A DNA stretch of 64,000 nt from JAFNGF01 sp964567045 (GCA_964567045.1 CAZMLE010000002.1:76063-140062); one strand, 5' to 3'; counted from the stretch's first letter, positions 25,691-33,535 are shown. Made by a program: numbers and translations. Notes: a model not told the origin generated them from the sequence alone.

Positions 25691-26512
25691 TTAATCCCAG
25701 ATATTCGGATAATCCTTTATCTGCTCATACCTGAACACAGGGCCATCCTTACAGACGTAATATTTGCCAATCATACAATGGCCGCATTTGCCCACTCCGC
25801 AGCTCATATTCTTTTCCATCGAAAGGTAAATATTGCGGGCAGGGAATCCAAACTCCAGCAGTTTTACGGTGGCAAACTTCATCATAATTGGCGGCCCGCA
25901 CACTACCGCCACTGCATTTTCAATCTCCACATCGTCACACCTGAGTATTGTAGTTACGACGCCGACATTGCCGTTCCACTTGTCGTTCCCCTTGTCAACC
26001 GTCAGCTTAACCTGCACGCCGTCGATTTTCTGCCAGGGGTCAAAAAGGGTCTTTTTATAGATAAAATCGTCGGGCGTCCTTGCTCCGAATCGGCAGACCA
26101 CGGATTTGAAGTCTTTTATCCTGTCCACCAGCGTCAAGAATAGGGACCGAATCGGCGCTAGACCTACGCCGCCACCGACGATATAGACTTCTTTGTTGGC
26201 AAAATCGTCAACCGGATAGCCGTTGCCGTAAGGTCCACGAATCCCGACCTTTTGTCCTTTCTTACACCCGTGCAATAGTGCTGTCACTCGCCCGGCTTTC
26301 ATAATGGTAATTTCCATCTCCTTGGTGTCAGCCGGCGACGAAGAAGGTGTGAACGGCGCCTCACCCTCGCCAGGCAAAGTCAACTCCACAAACTGGCCTG
26401 TCTTGAACTTAAATTCCTCTTCCGGCACCACGACAAAGCTCTTAATCGTCGGGGACTCATCTATAATGTCAACAATTTCACCAATTATAGGTTGGTAGAG
26501 ATTTTGGTTCAT
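25691..26512 (-). CDS. Sulfhydrogenase gamma-like FAD/NAD(P)-binding subunit
   Basis: 273 residues of the ferredoxin-reductase-like family that includes Pyrococcus hydrogenase I gamma, AsrB and PyrK. An N-terminal FAD barrel (TGQFVELTLPG, TPSSSP) is followed by an NAD(P) Rossmann part (VYIVGGGVGLAPIRSLF, VVCGPPIMMKF). The C-terminal cluster motif is CGVGKCGHCMIG...C for a [2Fe-2S] centre. It probably oxidises or reduces NAD(P)H for the hydrogenase. The start overlaps the beta-like gene stop by 4 bases. Confidence 0.9.
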   Translation of the reverse strand: MNQNLYQPIIGEIVDIIDESPTIKSFVVVPEEEFKFKTGQFVELTLPGEGEAPFTPSSSPADTKEMEITIMKAGRVTALLHGCKKGQKVGIRGPYGNGYPVDDFANKEVYIVGGGVGLAPIRSLFLTLVDRIKDFKSVVCRFGARTPDDFIYKKTLFDPWQKIDGVQVKLTVDKGNDKWNGNVGVVTTILRCDDVEIENAVAVVCGPPIMMKFATVKLLEFGFPARNIYLSMEKNMSCGVGKCGHCMIGKYYVCKDGPVFRYEQIKDYPNIWD

Positions 26513-27585
26513 TGTGCAACTTTTGCTTTCACCTTATCTTTGCCTTTAAGCTCCTGGTATAACTTCTTTAATATCGCCCGGATGTCTATTTCTCCGGCAT
26601 CTGCATCAACACATCTACCGCAGCCGACGCACATCTGGATGCCGTATCTGTCGAGAAAATAACAAAACTTGTGCATAAGACGGTGTTTGAGCCGGTCGCC
26701 AAGTATCTTACGCGGGTTTGCACCGCCGGCAACCGCAGCGTATGCACACCTCATACAGCTATCCCACATCTTCATCTTGCTAAAGTAATCCTTTTGCTTG
26801 ATGTCGTAAAGGTAAAAACAGTGACACGTGGGACACACTCGCGTGCAGGCCTGGCATTCAATACAGCTTTTCGCCTCCACATCCCAGGCATCGGAATCCT
26901 GACCGCTTTCCATAATCTCTTTAGTCGGCACATCAAATTCCAGGTCCGCGTTCTGTCGCTCAAGCTGCTTTTGCACCTCGGCCCTGTTTCTGTCCCGCTC
27001 TGCCAGCGCACCGTCATGAGCATCGGTGAAAAGCTCAAGGTGTTTTTCTACGAAATCTTTGCCCTTTGGCGAGCCGACCTCGATGATGAATCCATCCTTT
27101 ACCTGCGAGACATTCAAATCAAAGCCGCTCTGCAAAAAAGGCCTTCCCCCCATAATGTTGCAGAAACAAGTCTCGCCTGGCTTAAAGCAATCTGACGAAA
27201 TTATAAACATCTTCTCCCGCCTCGCCACATAAGACGGGTCGCGGAACTCCTCTTCTAAAAAGACCTTATCCAGACACTCGAGCGAACGTAAATCGCAGTC
27301 TTTAAGCCCGAAGACAGCAAACGGCTTTATATCCTCGGCCTTGAATGGCGCAGGGAAAATCGCAGCAAGCCCACGCAGCGGAAACAAAAACTCCTTTACC
27401 GGCATGCAGGCACGTATATTGCTGAATTCCACCCCACTCTCGGCGGAAGCGTCGTACCTGGTATACACAAAATGCTCCCCTGATTTCTTGGGAACATAAA
27501 GCTCCATCTCCTCGGCAACAGCATCCAAGAGCACCTTTAACGAACTTATAAATACTGCTTCCATTTCCCTTACCAGAAATAACAC
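26509..27585 (-). CDS. Sulfhydrogenase beta-like 4Fe-4S subunit
   Basis: 358 residues of the HydB/AsrA family. A ~210-residue N-terminal domain (FGLKDCDLRSLECLDKVF, CFKPGETCFC) precedes two cluster motifs, CIECQACTRVCPTCHC and CVGCGRCVDADAGEID, with more cysteines between them (WDSCMRCAY). The start may be the GTG at 27585 or the ATG at 27564; neither ribosome site is decisive. First structural gene after rex. With the gamma-like gene it forms the electron-input module known from cytoplasmic sulfhydrogenases, here attached to a membrane hydrogenase. Confidence 0.88.
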   Translation of the reverse strand: MLFLVREMEAVFISSLKVLLDAVAEEMELYVPKKSGEHFVYTRYDASAESGVEFSNIRACMPVKEFLFPLRGLAAIFPAPFKAEDIKPFAVFGLKDCDLRSLECLDKVFLEEEFRDPSYVARREKMFIISSDCFKPGETCFCNIMGGRPFLQSGFDLNVSQVKDGFIIEVGSPKGKDFVEKHLELFTDAHDGALAERDRNRAEVQKQLERQNADLEFDVPTKEIMESGQDSDAWDVEAKSCIECQACTRVCPTCHCFYLYDIKQKDYFSKMKMWDSCMRCAYAAVAGGANPRKILGDRLKHRLMHKFCYFLDRYGIQMCVGCGRCVDADAGEIDIRAILKKLYQELKGKDKVKAKVAQ

Positions 27586-27655
27586 AAAATACCTAATAAC
27601 TCAAAAACCGACAACTAAAAAAATCACTAACAACTATCCTTTATTGTTTCACAGT
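27586..27655. other. rex-hydrogenase spacer with AACTCAAAAACC words
   Basis: A-rich degenerate words (TAATAACTCAAAAACCGACA, ACTAAAAAAATCACTAACAA) separate rex from the first hydrogenase gene. I see no strong promoter or Rex operator, so co-transcription with rex is the simplest reading. Confidence 0.4.
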
Positions 27656-28279
27656 CTAACCTGCCGGCATATAGTAGGGCAGCCTTGCAAGGTCCATCGC
27701 GATATCAATTGTTATTACCTTAACTTTCCTGCGCACCGTTATGTAGCACGGAGAAAAATTCAGGATGCCTGTTACACCTGCCTTAACCAGCGCATCCGCC
27801 GTCTGCTGAGCGGATTCCTGGGGGACAGCTATAATCGCAGCGTTAATCTTTCGCTTCTTTAACGCCTGCAAATTTGAAACATCTTCAATCACAATATTTT
27901 TTATCTTCCTGCCGACTTTTTTAGGGTCGATGTCGAAAGCAGCAGCAATATCAAAACCGTATATCCCAAAGCCCGTATATGCTAAAATAGCCGACCCTAA
28001 ATTGCCCACGCCTACCAGAGCCACCTTTTGCACAACATCAAGTCTGAGGATTTTTTTAATTTCCTTTGCAAGTCTCTCAGTATCATAGCCCACGCCCGGC
28101 GTGCCGAAATCGCCGAAGTAGGAAAAATCCTTTCTTACCTGCCAAGGCCTGACACCGACTAAATCCGCCAGCTCTTGGCTGGATGTACACAATCGGCCCC
28201 AGTGCAGCGACAGCAGCAACCCTCTAAGATAAAACGGCAGCCGCCGCACCGTCTCATTCGGGACTCTATGGTACCTCAT
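27656..28279 (-). CDS. rex: Redox-sensing transcriptional repressor Rex
   Basis: 207 residues, normal length. The N-terminal winged helix (SSQELADLVGVRPWQVRKDFSYFGDFGTPGVGYD) is the classic Rex DNA-binding domain. A Rossmann fold with VALVGVGNLGSAIL binds NAD(H), and ILNFSPCYI is in the C-terminal part. Rex proteins release DNA when NADH rises and typically control fermentative and hydrogenase genes. As first gene of the operon it probably regulates the hydrogenase and itself. No Shine-Dalgarno is evident; CATAAT lies just upstream of the ATG. Confidence 0.95.
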   Translation of the reverse strand: MRYHRVPNETVRRLPFYLRGLLLSLHWGRLCTSSQELADLVGVRPWQVRKDFSYFGDFGTPGVGYDTERLAKEIKKILRLDVVQKVALVGVGNLGSAILAYTGFGIYGFDIAAAFDIDPKKVGRKIKNIVIEDVSNLQALKKRKINAAIIAVPQESAQQTADALVKAGVTGILNFSPCYITVRRKVKVITIDIAMDLARLPYYMPAG

Positions 28280-28538
28280 ACATTATGGCACAATTACTTG
28301 GCACTTGAGTTCACATTCACAAATCTACGGCGAAGTTTTAGTCTATAGACCCCACTCCTATGTATCAAGGAAATTCACACCTGGCAATGGAATTGGAAGG
28401 GAATCCCGACCTGCCGGGATATACCCCTGTGAGGATAAGATGCATCACTGATAAGTGTTATCCAACATACGCCCGCGGGCATTTTTGGGCACTTGCTTGT
28501 CGTAACCTCTTTAACGAAAAGAGCTTATGAGAACAAAA

Positions 28539-28890
28539 TGGAGGCGGGGGGATTTGAACCCCCGTCCCGAGATGCTTCAAGACAAGTCTCTACATGCTTA
28601 GTCGCTTTATTATTCTTTCGCCTTACCGAGCGCCAAACGACAGGCTCTCGGCTCAGCTATTCCGGAATTGATCTTATCCCTCAGGCCCGAAAAACCGTCA
28701 GGAGCAGCCTGCTATCTGACGCCCTTACCAGACCCACAGGCAAGGTCCGGCAGGACGGGCCGCCGAATTAGGCGGCCATTCGCAACTGATAGTTGCCAGT
28801 TAGGTTTATTGCCGGATGATTAGCCAGGCCAACCGGCGTCCTGGACATGCAGCCTGCCTCTCCGCCATCCGGTCGAAGCCATTCGCCCCC
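28539..28890 (-). ncRNA. ssrA: tmRNA
   Basis: The 5' end GGGGGCGAATGGCTTCGACC at 28890 pairs its first seven bases with CGCCTCC at the 3' end. The T-arm reads GGGGGTTCAAATCCCCC, and CCA is not encoded. The tag frame follows ...CCGGCAATAAACC: resume codon GCA, then ATA AAC CTA ACT GGC AAC TAT CAG TTG CGA ATG GCC GCC TAA, giving AINLTGNYQLRMAA. About 352 nt. It rescues stalled ribosomes by trans-translation. Located between rex and the restriction-modification genes. Confidence 0.93.
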
Positions 28891-28942
28891 TATTCACTCC
28901 GTCAGGGCCGCACCTGGACGGCTTTCAAAACAATTCGCTTTT

Positions 28943-28988
28943 ATCCGCCAGATTTACCCGCCATACGTCTGGCGGGCAAGTGGCGGAT
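28943..28988. repeat. CCGCC/GGCGG palindrome, two nested layers
   Basis: ATCCGCC-AGATTTA-CCCGCC-ATACGTCT-GGCGGG-CAAGT-GGCGGAT: an inner palindrome of the same family sits at the centre of an outer one. Compare one layer at 21994 and 31682 and three layers at 34148. Confidence 0.85.
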
Positions 28989-29054
28989 TTACATTTATAT
29001 TATACCCGGTACTACGCAAAACTGCAACAAAAGTTCTACCGCATTTTAGAGACA

Positions 29055-29120
29055 CGGATTCACACAGACGCCGTCCCGAGCAAAGCCTGTCCCGAGCGAA
29101 GCCGAGGGGTCGAGGGATTA
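29055..29120. repeat. Composite ACACGG / CCCGAGC repeat
   Basis: CACGGATTCACACAGACGCC, then two CCCGAGC motifs and GGGGTCGAGGGATTAACACG. It is the reverse-orientation relative of the repeats at 18885-18960 and 32225-32365. Confidence 0.65.
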
Positions 29121-29383
29121 ACACGGCTAAACAAGCCCACTCCGCCAAAACGGGAAAGTCAAGATTGAAATAGTGCCGGATTTTGCTATATTATGCTCAT
29201 AGTTATAATTGATATTCCCCGGGTCATAAGAAATGGATTACACCCGAGGCGAACCCATTCGACTCGTCCCGACCTGTCGGGACTCGCTCGGGGCGGGCGC
29301 AATGGTGTTTGGGATGTTACGCGGGTCAATATAAACAATGTTGGCCACTGGATAATGAAGGATGAACCTGATAGGGTTGCCGC

Positions 29384-30115
29384 ATGAATATAGATGACAT
29401 CATGAAGGACATCGCCAAGCACACCGCCAAGGCGGTGGCCCACTACTGGCAGACGCGGTCGGCGCAGCGACGGAAGCAAGAAGACAGCGGAAAGGCGGAT
29501 CAGGGATTGCGCAGTGCCGTCACCAGTGGCGCGCAGATGGATGGGTTCATCGACCTCTTTACCAAATTGATCACACATGCCGGCATTCCCGAGCAGTGCA
29601 TTTTCCGAAACAAGGCCGTGGAGCTGCCCGGCTTCTTCCGTCCCACCAAGGAATGGGACCTCCTCATCGTCCGCAATCGAACCCTGATTGCCGCCATTGA
29701 GGCCAAATCACAAGTCGGCCCCTCTTTCGGCAACAACTTCAACAATCGGACAGAAGAGGCGATGGGAAGCGCTCTCGACCTCTGGACCGCTTTCCGGCAG
29801 CATGCATACCTCGAAAGCCCCCAACCGTTCCTCGGTTACTTCTTCATGCTGGAGGACTGCGAGGCATCGAACCGCACCGTAAGCGTCCAAGAACCCCACT
29901 TCAAGGTTTTCCCCGAGTTTGTCGGCGCATCATACATGCGCCGTTATGAGCTGTTCTGTCGAAAACTCGTCCTTGAGCGCCATTACACCGCCTCGGCCTT
30001 TATCACCTCATCCGTTACAGACGGCATCAAGGGCGAGTTTAAGACGCCCGCAGATGATCTGTCGGTTGAACGCTTTGCCAAAGTTCTCGTCGCCCATCTG
30101 TCAACTTTTATTTGA
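29384..30115 (+). CDS. Type II restriction endonuclease, PaeR7I family
   Basis: 243 residues. The sequence follows the PaeR7I/XhoI family, whose members cut CTCGAG. Motifs include VTSGAQMDGFIDLF, FRNKAVELPGFFRPTKEWDLLIV and the catalytic-like IEAKSQVGPSFGNNFNNR, where the E-x-K follows the upstream acidic WD. Base and codon composition look richer in G/C than neighbouring genes, suggesting transfer. The methylase gene follows by 4 bases. CTCGAG occurs at least nine times in this window, so the host DNA would need modification. Confidence 0.85.
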   Translation: MNIDDIMKDIAKHTAKAVAHYWQTRSAQRRKQEDSGKADQGLRSAVTSGAQMDGFIDLFTKLITHAGIPEQCIFRNKAVELPGFFRPTKEWDLLIVRNRTLIAAIEAKSQVGPSFGNNFNNRTEEAMGSALDLWTAFRQHAYLESPQPFLGYFFMLEDCEASNRTVSVQEPHFKVFPEFVGASYMRRYELFCRKLVLERHYTASAFITSSVTDGIKGEFKTPADDLSVERFAKVLVAHLSTFI

Positions 30116-30119
30116 CGAT

Positions 30120-31028
30120 ATGAAACCAACAGTTCACAGATTGATCAACGGAGACGCACGGGATTTGTCGTACGTGGATGATGAGTCCGTCCATCTCGTC
30201 GTCACTTCGCCCCCGTACTGGAATCTCAAGCGCTACAACGAGAATCCCGATCAGCTCGGACACGTTCAGGATTACGAAACGTTCCTGGGTGAACTAGAGA
30301 AGGTCTGGCGGCATGTGTTCCGTCTTCTCGTTCCCGGCGGCCGCCTTGTCTGCGTTGTCGGTGATGTTTGCGTGGCGCGACGCAACTTCGGGCGCCATCT
30401 CGTATTTCCCCTTCATGCGGACATCTGTGTTATCTGCCGGCGCATCGGTTTTGACAATCTGAACCCCATCGTTTGGCACAAGATAGCAAACGCCTCATAC
30501 GAAGTCTCAAACGGCTCGAAGTTCCTTGGCAAGCCATATGAACCGAATGCCATCATCAAGAATGACATGGAGTTCATTCTGATGCAGAGAAAACCGGGAG
30601 GTTACCGCCAGCCAAGTGGCGAGCAACGCGATGCAAGCAGAATCTCCAAAGAGGAGTTTGACCGCTGGTTTCAACAGATATGGATCATTACGGGAGCCTC
30701 CACCAAGCACCATCCGGCTCCATTCCCATTGGAATTGGCGACACGCCTGGTGCGGATGTTCTCTTTCACGGGGGACACCGTCCTCGATCCATTCTGCGGG
30801 TCTGGCACAACGATGGTTGCGGCCCTCCGAACGGGCCGCAACAGCATCGGGGTTGAGATAGATCCCGAATACTGCCGAATGGCCGCACGATACTTGAAGG
30901 CCGAGAACACCGACCTCTTCGCAAACACAGAGTTGAAATTTGAAAGGGCATCCACCGCGCATGCATGCCTTGTCAAGGAAGACCACGCCCTTTACGAAGT
31001 GCGACCTGCAAGAAAGAGATTGAAATAG
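30120..31028 (+). CDS. DNA methyltransferase (partner of PaeR7I-type nuclease)
   Basis: 302 residues from the ATG at 30120; a longer open frame upstream overlaps the nuclease gene and is discarded. The order is catalytic VTSPPYWN (motif IV) near the N-terminus and the SAM-binding FCGSGTTMVAALRTGRNSIGVEIDPEYC near the C-terminus, i.e. beta-class amino-methyltransferase (N6-adenine or N4-cytosine). Family knowledge suggests adenine methylation of CTCGAG. Operonic with the nuclease. Confidence 0.88.
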   Translation: MKPTVHRLINGDARDLSYVDDESVHLVVTSPPYWNLKRYNENPDQLGHVQDYETFLGELEKVWRHVFRLLVPGGRLVCVVGDVCVARRNFGRHLVFPLHADICVICRRIGFDNLNPIVWHKIANASYEVSNGSKFLGKPYEPNAIIKNDMEFILMQRKPGGYRQPSGEQRDASRISKEEFDRWFQQIWIITGASTKHHPAPFPLELATRLVRMFSFTGDTVLDPFCGSGTTMVAALRTGRNSIGVEIDPEYCRMAARYLKAENTDLFANTELKFERASTAHACLVKEDHALYEVRPARKRLK

Positions 31029-31355
31029 GCCAACAATCGCATCGAACACTACGCCGGTTCCGCTGCGCTCCACATGGAAATCTGGGGACAGCTACTGGGG
31101 AAATAGGGGGTCAGCCCTTAAAATATAAAATAAGAAATCCGGGATTATGGCCTTGCCATCTTAACGATTGTAATTCGAGGAAGATTTTGATATTATTATG
31201 AAATTGCAATGCTCGGTTGCGTAGCCAGGCGTTTAATTGGGAGAAATGAGTATGATGTCCCCAGATTATCCATAATGATGTAGAATTCCGAAAACCGATA
31301 TTAACAATAGACCTGATTTGCAGATAGAAAACAGTAACGCCAAAAGGAGATATTT
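31029..31355. other. Spacer with first copy of a 66-base direct repeat
   Basis: Contains the repeat copy at 31172-31237 and AAAAGGAGATATTT just before the next ORF. No gene is recognised. Confidence 0.5.
31172..31237 (+). repeat. 66-base duplicated leader, copy 1
   Basis: Begins AATTCGAGGAAGATTTTGAT and ends GTAGCCAGGCGTTTAATT. About 55 of 66 bases match the copy at 31621-31686. Each copy precedes one small ORF. Confidence 0.8.
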
Positions 31356-31553
31356 ATGAGTAATGGTGAAAGACACTGCTCTGAGTGCGAGTTCTACGAC
31401 CCAAAAAACAGTAGGTGTCGTTTTCAACCCCCAGTCTTTCAATATATATTCGTACCGAGGGGCCAGAATACGGGAAACGTGCAAAGGGAAGGCGGGTGGC
31501 CGAGCGCGAGCCCTGATGACTGGTGCGGCCAGTTCAAGGCGAAAAATAACTGA
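31356..31553 (+). CDS. Small cysteine-rich protein (CxxC...C...WCGxF type)
   Basis: 65 residues with an excellent ribosome site (AAAAGGAGATATTTATG). Cysteines are arranged CSEC-x8-C and DDWCGQF, with a WP motif before the last. Small proteins of this layout occur in phage and bacterial accessory regions and are thought to bind a metal or cluster; I cannot name a function. No signal peptide is seen. It is followed by an inverted repeat GACCGG..CCGGTC at 31582-31601 that may end transcription. Confidence 0.65.
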   Translation: MSNGERHCSECEFYDPKNSRCRFQPPVFQYIFVPRGQNTGNVQREGGWPSASPDDWCGQFKAKNN

Positions 31554-31620
31554 GTCTGGGGTGTGATTGTTTTCAGGGGTATGACCGGCTAGCAACCGGT
31601 CAAGCGGTCTGGACTTTGGC

Positions 31621-31686
31621 AATTCGAGGATGATTTTGGTATTATTATGAAATCGAAAACCCTGGTTATGTAGCCAAGCGTTTAAT
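31621..31686 (+). repeat. 66-base duplicated leader, copy 2
   Basis: Begins AATTCGAGGATGATTTTGGT and ends GTAGCCAAGCGTTTAAT. Unlike copy 1 it is interrupted at its end by the palindrome 31682-31704, and the match-like text GGGA-AAT resumes after it. Confidence 0.8.
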
Positions 31687-31704
31687 CCGCCTCTGGCGGA
31701 TTAA
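31682..31704. repeat. CCGCC/GGCGG palindrome, single layer, inserted at repeat end
   Basis: TTAATCCGCC-TCT-GGCGGATTAA, with 10-bp arms identical to the element in the hydrogenase gene. Copy 1 of the leader lacks it, so this looks like an insertion at a TTTAAT site. Confidence 0.8.
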
Positions 31705-31726
31705 TATGGGAAATCTCAGGTCATGT

Positions 31727-31933
31727 ATGATAGACCGAACTTATATCGATAAGTTTATTGCAGCAGGTATAGTCATTGTAGCTTTTCTGCTCGTTTCCAC
31801 AGTTGGGAAATGGACTGCAGAAGAACGGGCGAAACCAGATAAGGCGCTAAGAATCAGTTACAGAATAGAGAAAGGGTTGAGTAAAATAATTTCAGTGGTA
31901 AGAAAAAAACACAAAAACATTCAGCCCAAGTAA
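31727..31933 (+). CDS. Small hypothetical single-pass membrane protein
   Basis: 68 residues from the ATG at 31727 (an in-frame ATG at 31706 directly follows the palindrome). One hydrophobic helix (FIAAGIVIVAFLLVSTVG) is followed by a basic, lysine-rich tail (VRKKHKNIQPK). No homology recognised. It follows the second copy of the duplicated leader, as the cysteine-rich ORF follows the first. The coding status is uncertain. Confidence 0.35.
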   Translation: MIDRTYIDKFIAAGIVIVAFLLVSTVGKWTAEERAKPDKALRISYRIEKGLSKIISVVRKKHKNIQPK

Positions 31934-32224
31934 GACACAATCCTCCAGAAATCTGTTGACACCATTTTTAGTTCTGAGTTTTTTGTTCCCTCCGTCGCAA
32001 ATGCTTTGGAGGGCAAGTATAGTTCGTAGTTAAAAACAATGTCCGTAAGGACTCCTTACGGAGAACAAAATACAATGAACAATGAACAAGAAAATCTGCT
32101 TCAATTTATTAGGGGCATGGCACGGTCGGCCTCGCCCCGCCGCAGGCGGGTAAACTTCGGCGCTTTACCACCAAGCATGTCCTGAGCAACGCCGAAGGGT
32201 CACAAAGGCACTAAGATTTATTTT

Positions 32225-32365
32225 TGTTATTAAATAGCAGCGTTAATCAGTGTCAATCTGTGTAAATCAGTGTCAAAAACTTTTGTGCTTTTTCGTGGCG
32301 AATATCTCTGTGAGCTCTGTGTGCTCCTTCGACTTTGCTCAGGACGGCGTCTGTGCCAAAATATA
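32225..32365. repeat. Composite word repeat with CCTGAGC element
   Basis: CAGTGTCAATCTGTGTAAAT words, then GGCGAATATCTCTGTGAGCT and CTCCTTCGACTTTGCTCAGG. Same composite organisation as 18885-18960 and 29055-29120. Confidence 0.65.
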
Positions 32366-32466
32366 AAAAATCTCTGTGGCCAAAAAAATCCGTATCATCG
32401 GGGTGGTTCCGGCTGTTCCGTACCATGTCAACCAGTGGGGTAATTTCCTCCAGACGTTTGGCTTTA

Positions 32467-32543
32467 CCAAAGACCGTAAAGGACTGGTCATTGAGGACAC
32501 TCAAAGAGAAACTGATAAAAATCGGCGCCAAAGTGGTATTCGC
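32467..32543 (+). pseudogene. IS1380-family transposase fragment
   Basis: About 25 residues, from PKTVKDWSLRTL through KEKLIKIGAKVV, match the C-terminal consensus I know from IS1380-type transposases (..SLxTLREKLIKIGAKVV..). Sequence on both sides does not continue the match and no terminal inverted repeats were found. A decayed relic. Confidence 0.6.
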
Positions 32544-33019
32544 TGTCGATCACGCTACTCTTGCCAATTTTTACCCCATCATCAATTACAACACCTGCAC
32601 CTATCGCCACACCTTTAGCCTTCACCAGCGAAATAGGAGATACGAATCAGCAGACACGCATTACGATTTATGCACGATGAAACTCGGGTGTCGAGCATCA
32701 AGCATCAAGCCACTGACTATAGGGTTCTCTATTTCTCCCATATCAACAAAATGTTAATTTGAAAAAAATGGTAAATTTCTGTCAATTTCTGCTCAAAAAG
32801 CGCGCGTTTTTGCAAATTTCCTGTCATTTCCTGCGCATTTTTGATGCTTTTTTAACCTGTTTTTTCTTGCCTATTTTCCCCAAACTCTACAAGATGACCT
32901 GCGAAGCCACGTTTTACCCTAAAAATGAACATCACCTCGGGAAAATAACCAAAAAACGCCAGTTTTGTTAAATTCCGGATAATTCCAGTTTTAAATCGTG
33001 TTAATCTGGGTTGATAGAA

Positions 33020-33391
33020 TTACGGCAAGGCTGAATCTTTTTCGATCACCTTTTGCTGCTGAGTTTTCTTGAACTGGGCGAGTTTTTTGGCCAGGTTCTT
33101 ATCTGTCAGGGCCAGGATTTGTACCGCGAACAGGGCGGCGTTTTTCGCGCCTGCCTTGCCAATAGCCATCGTTGCTACCGGCAAGCCAGGCGGCATTTGT
33201 ACGGTGGAGAGCAGCGCATCGATACCTTCTAATCCAGCGGCAGAGATCAAGGCTACTCCGATGACCGGCTTGGCGACGTATCGGCCCGGCTCGTGCTCTT
33301 CGGCGGCCATGTGCTGAGCGGTAAAGGTTGAATGGTGCTGGCTGACTTTGTACCTTACTTTCGATTTATCCAGAAATTCTATCACTCGCAT
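33020..33391 (-). CDS. Chimeric ORF: YbaK-like N-terminus joined to PurE C-terminus
   Basis: 123 residues from the ATG at 33391, preceded by GGGGAG at normal spacing. Residues ~1-43 (MRVIEFLDKSKVRYKV, FTAQHMAAEEHEPGRYVAKPV) match the start of the YbaK/ProX aminoacyl-tRNA deacylase family. From the PVIG onward (LLSTVQMPPGLPVATMAIGKAG, NAALFAVQILAL) it is the C-terminal half of PurE (N5-CAIR mutase). Both parents have a PVI(V/G) segment at the join, so a deletion between two genes through short homology is likely. PurE's N-terminal substrate half is missing; purE activity is not expected. Confidence 0.8.
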   Translation of the reverse strand: MRVIEFLDKSKVRYKVSQHHSTFTAQHMAAEEHEPGRYVAKPVIGVALISAAGLEGIDALLSTVQMPPGLPVATMAIGKAGAKNAALFAVQILALTDKNLAKKLAQFKKTQQQKVIEKDSALP

Positions 33392-33485
33392 AGCGTCTCT
33401 CCCCAAGACCTTATTAGAGTCTATTCGGCAAGAGTTTACGCAGAATCCTTTTCATCAGCACAGCTGGCCGGTGTCAACTGCCAGC

Positions 33486-33535
33486 GAATTTTTCAATTGT
33501 CAATTTACAATTGTGAATTTACAATTGTGTATATG
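33486..33535. repeat. AATTTACAATTGTG word repeat
   Basis: TTTTTCAATTGTCAATTTAC followed by AATTGTGAATTTACAATTGT, in the divergent spacer upstream of the lipoprotein gene. Confidence 0.65.

Larger units (their letters stand above)
28891..29383. other. 493-base spacer between tmRNA and restriction genes
   Basis: Holds a two-layer CCGCC/GGCGG palindrome (28943-28988), a composite ACACGG/CCCGAGC repeat (29055-29120), a promoter-like TTGAAA-16-TATATT at 29165-29192 reading rightward, and the palindrome CCCGACCTGTCGGG at 29269-29282. No gene is accepted. Confidence 0.55.
31934..33019. other. Repeat-rich spacer with a transposase remnant
   Basis: 1,086 bases with word repeats (32225-32365 and 32640-32710), dispersed CCTGAGC elements (32176-32201, 32329-32350), a short IS1380-like remnant (32467-32543) and a T/C-rich stretch at 32760-32960. 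No intact gene is accepted. Confidence 0.6.

Noticed and set aside
28280..28330. Possible Rex operator upstream of rex (TTTGTGAATGTGAACTCAAG on the minus strand)
   Set aside because: Only one half-site TTGTGAA fits; the second half and the spacing do not match the TTGTGAAnnnnnnTTCACAA consensus.
28493..28771. 92-codon plus-strand ORF
   Set aside because: It lies antisense within the tmRNA gene, and its GGFEPPSRDASRQ-type sequence is a known artefact of tmRNA/tRNA complements.
29193..29387. 64-codon ORF overlapping the restriction gene start, as a controller protein
   Set aside because: No helix-turn-helix; its middle is encoded by a CCCGACCTGTCGGG palindrome and it has no ribosome site.
32759..32971. 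70-codon Phe/Cys-rich ORF
   Set aside because: Composition reflects a T/C-rich low-complexity stretch; no ribosome site and no recognisable fold.
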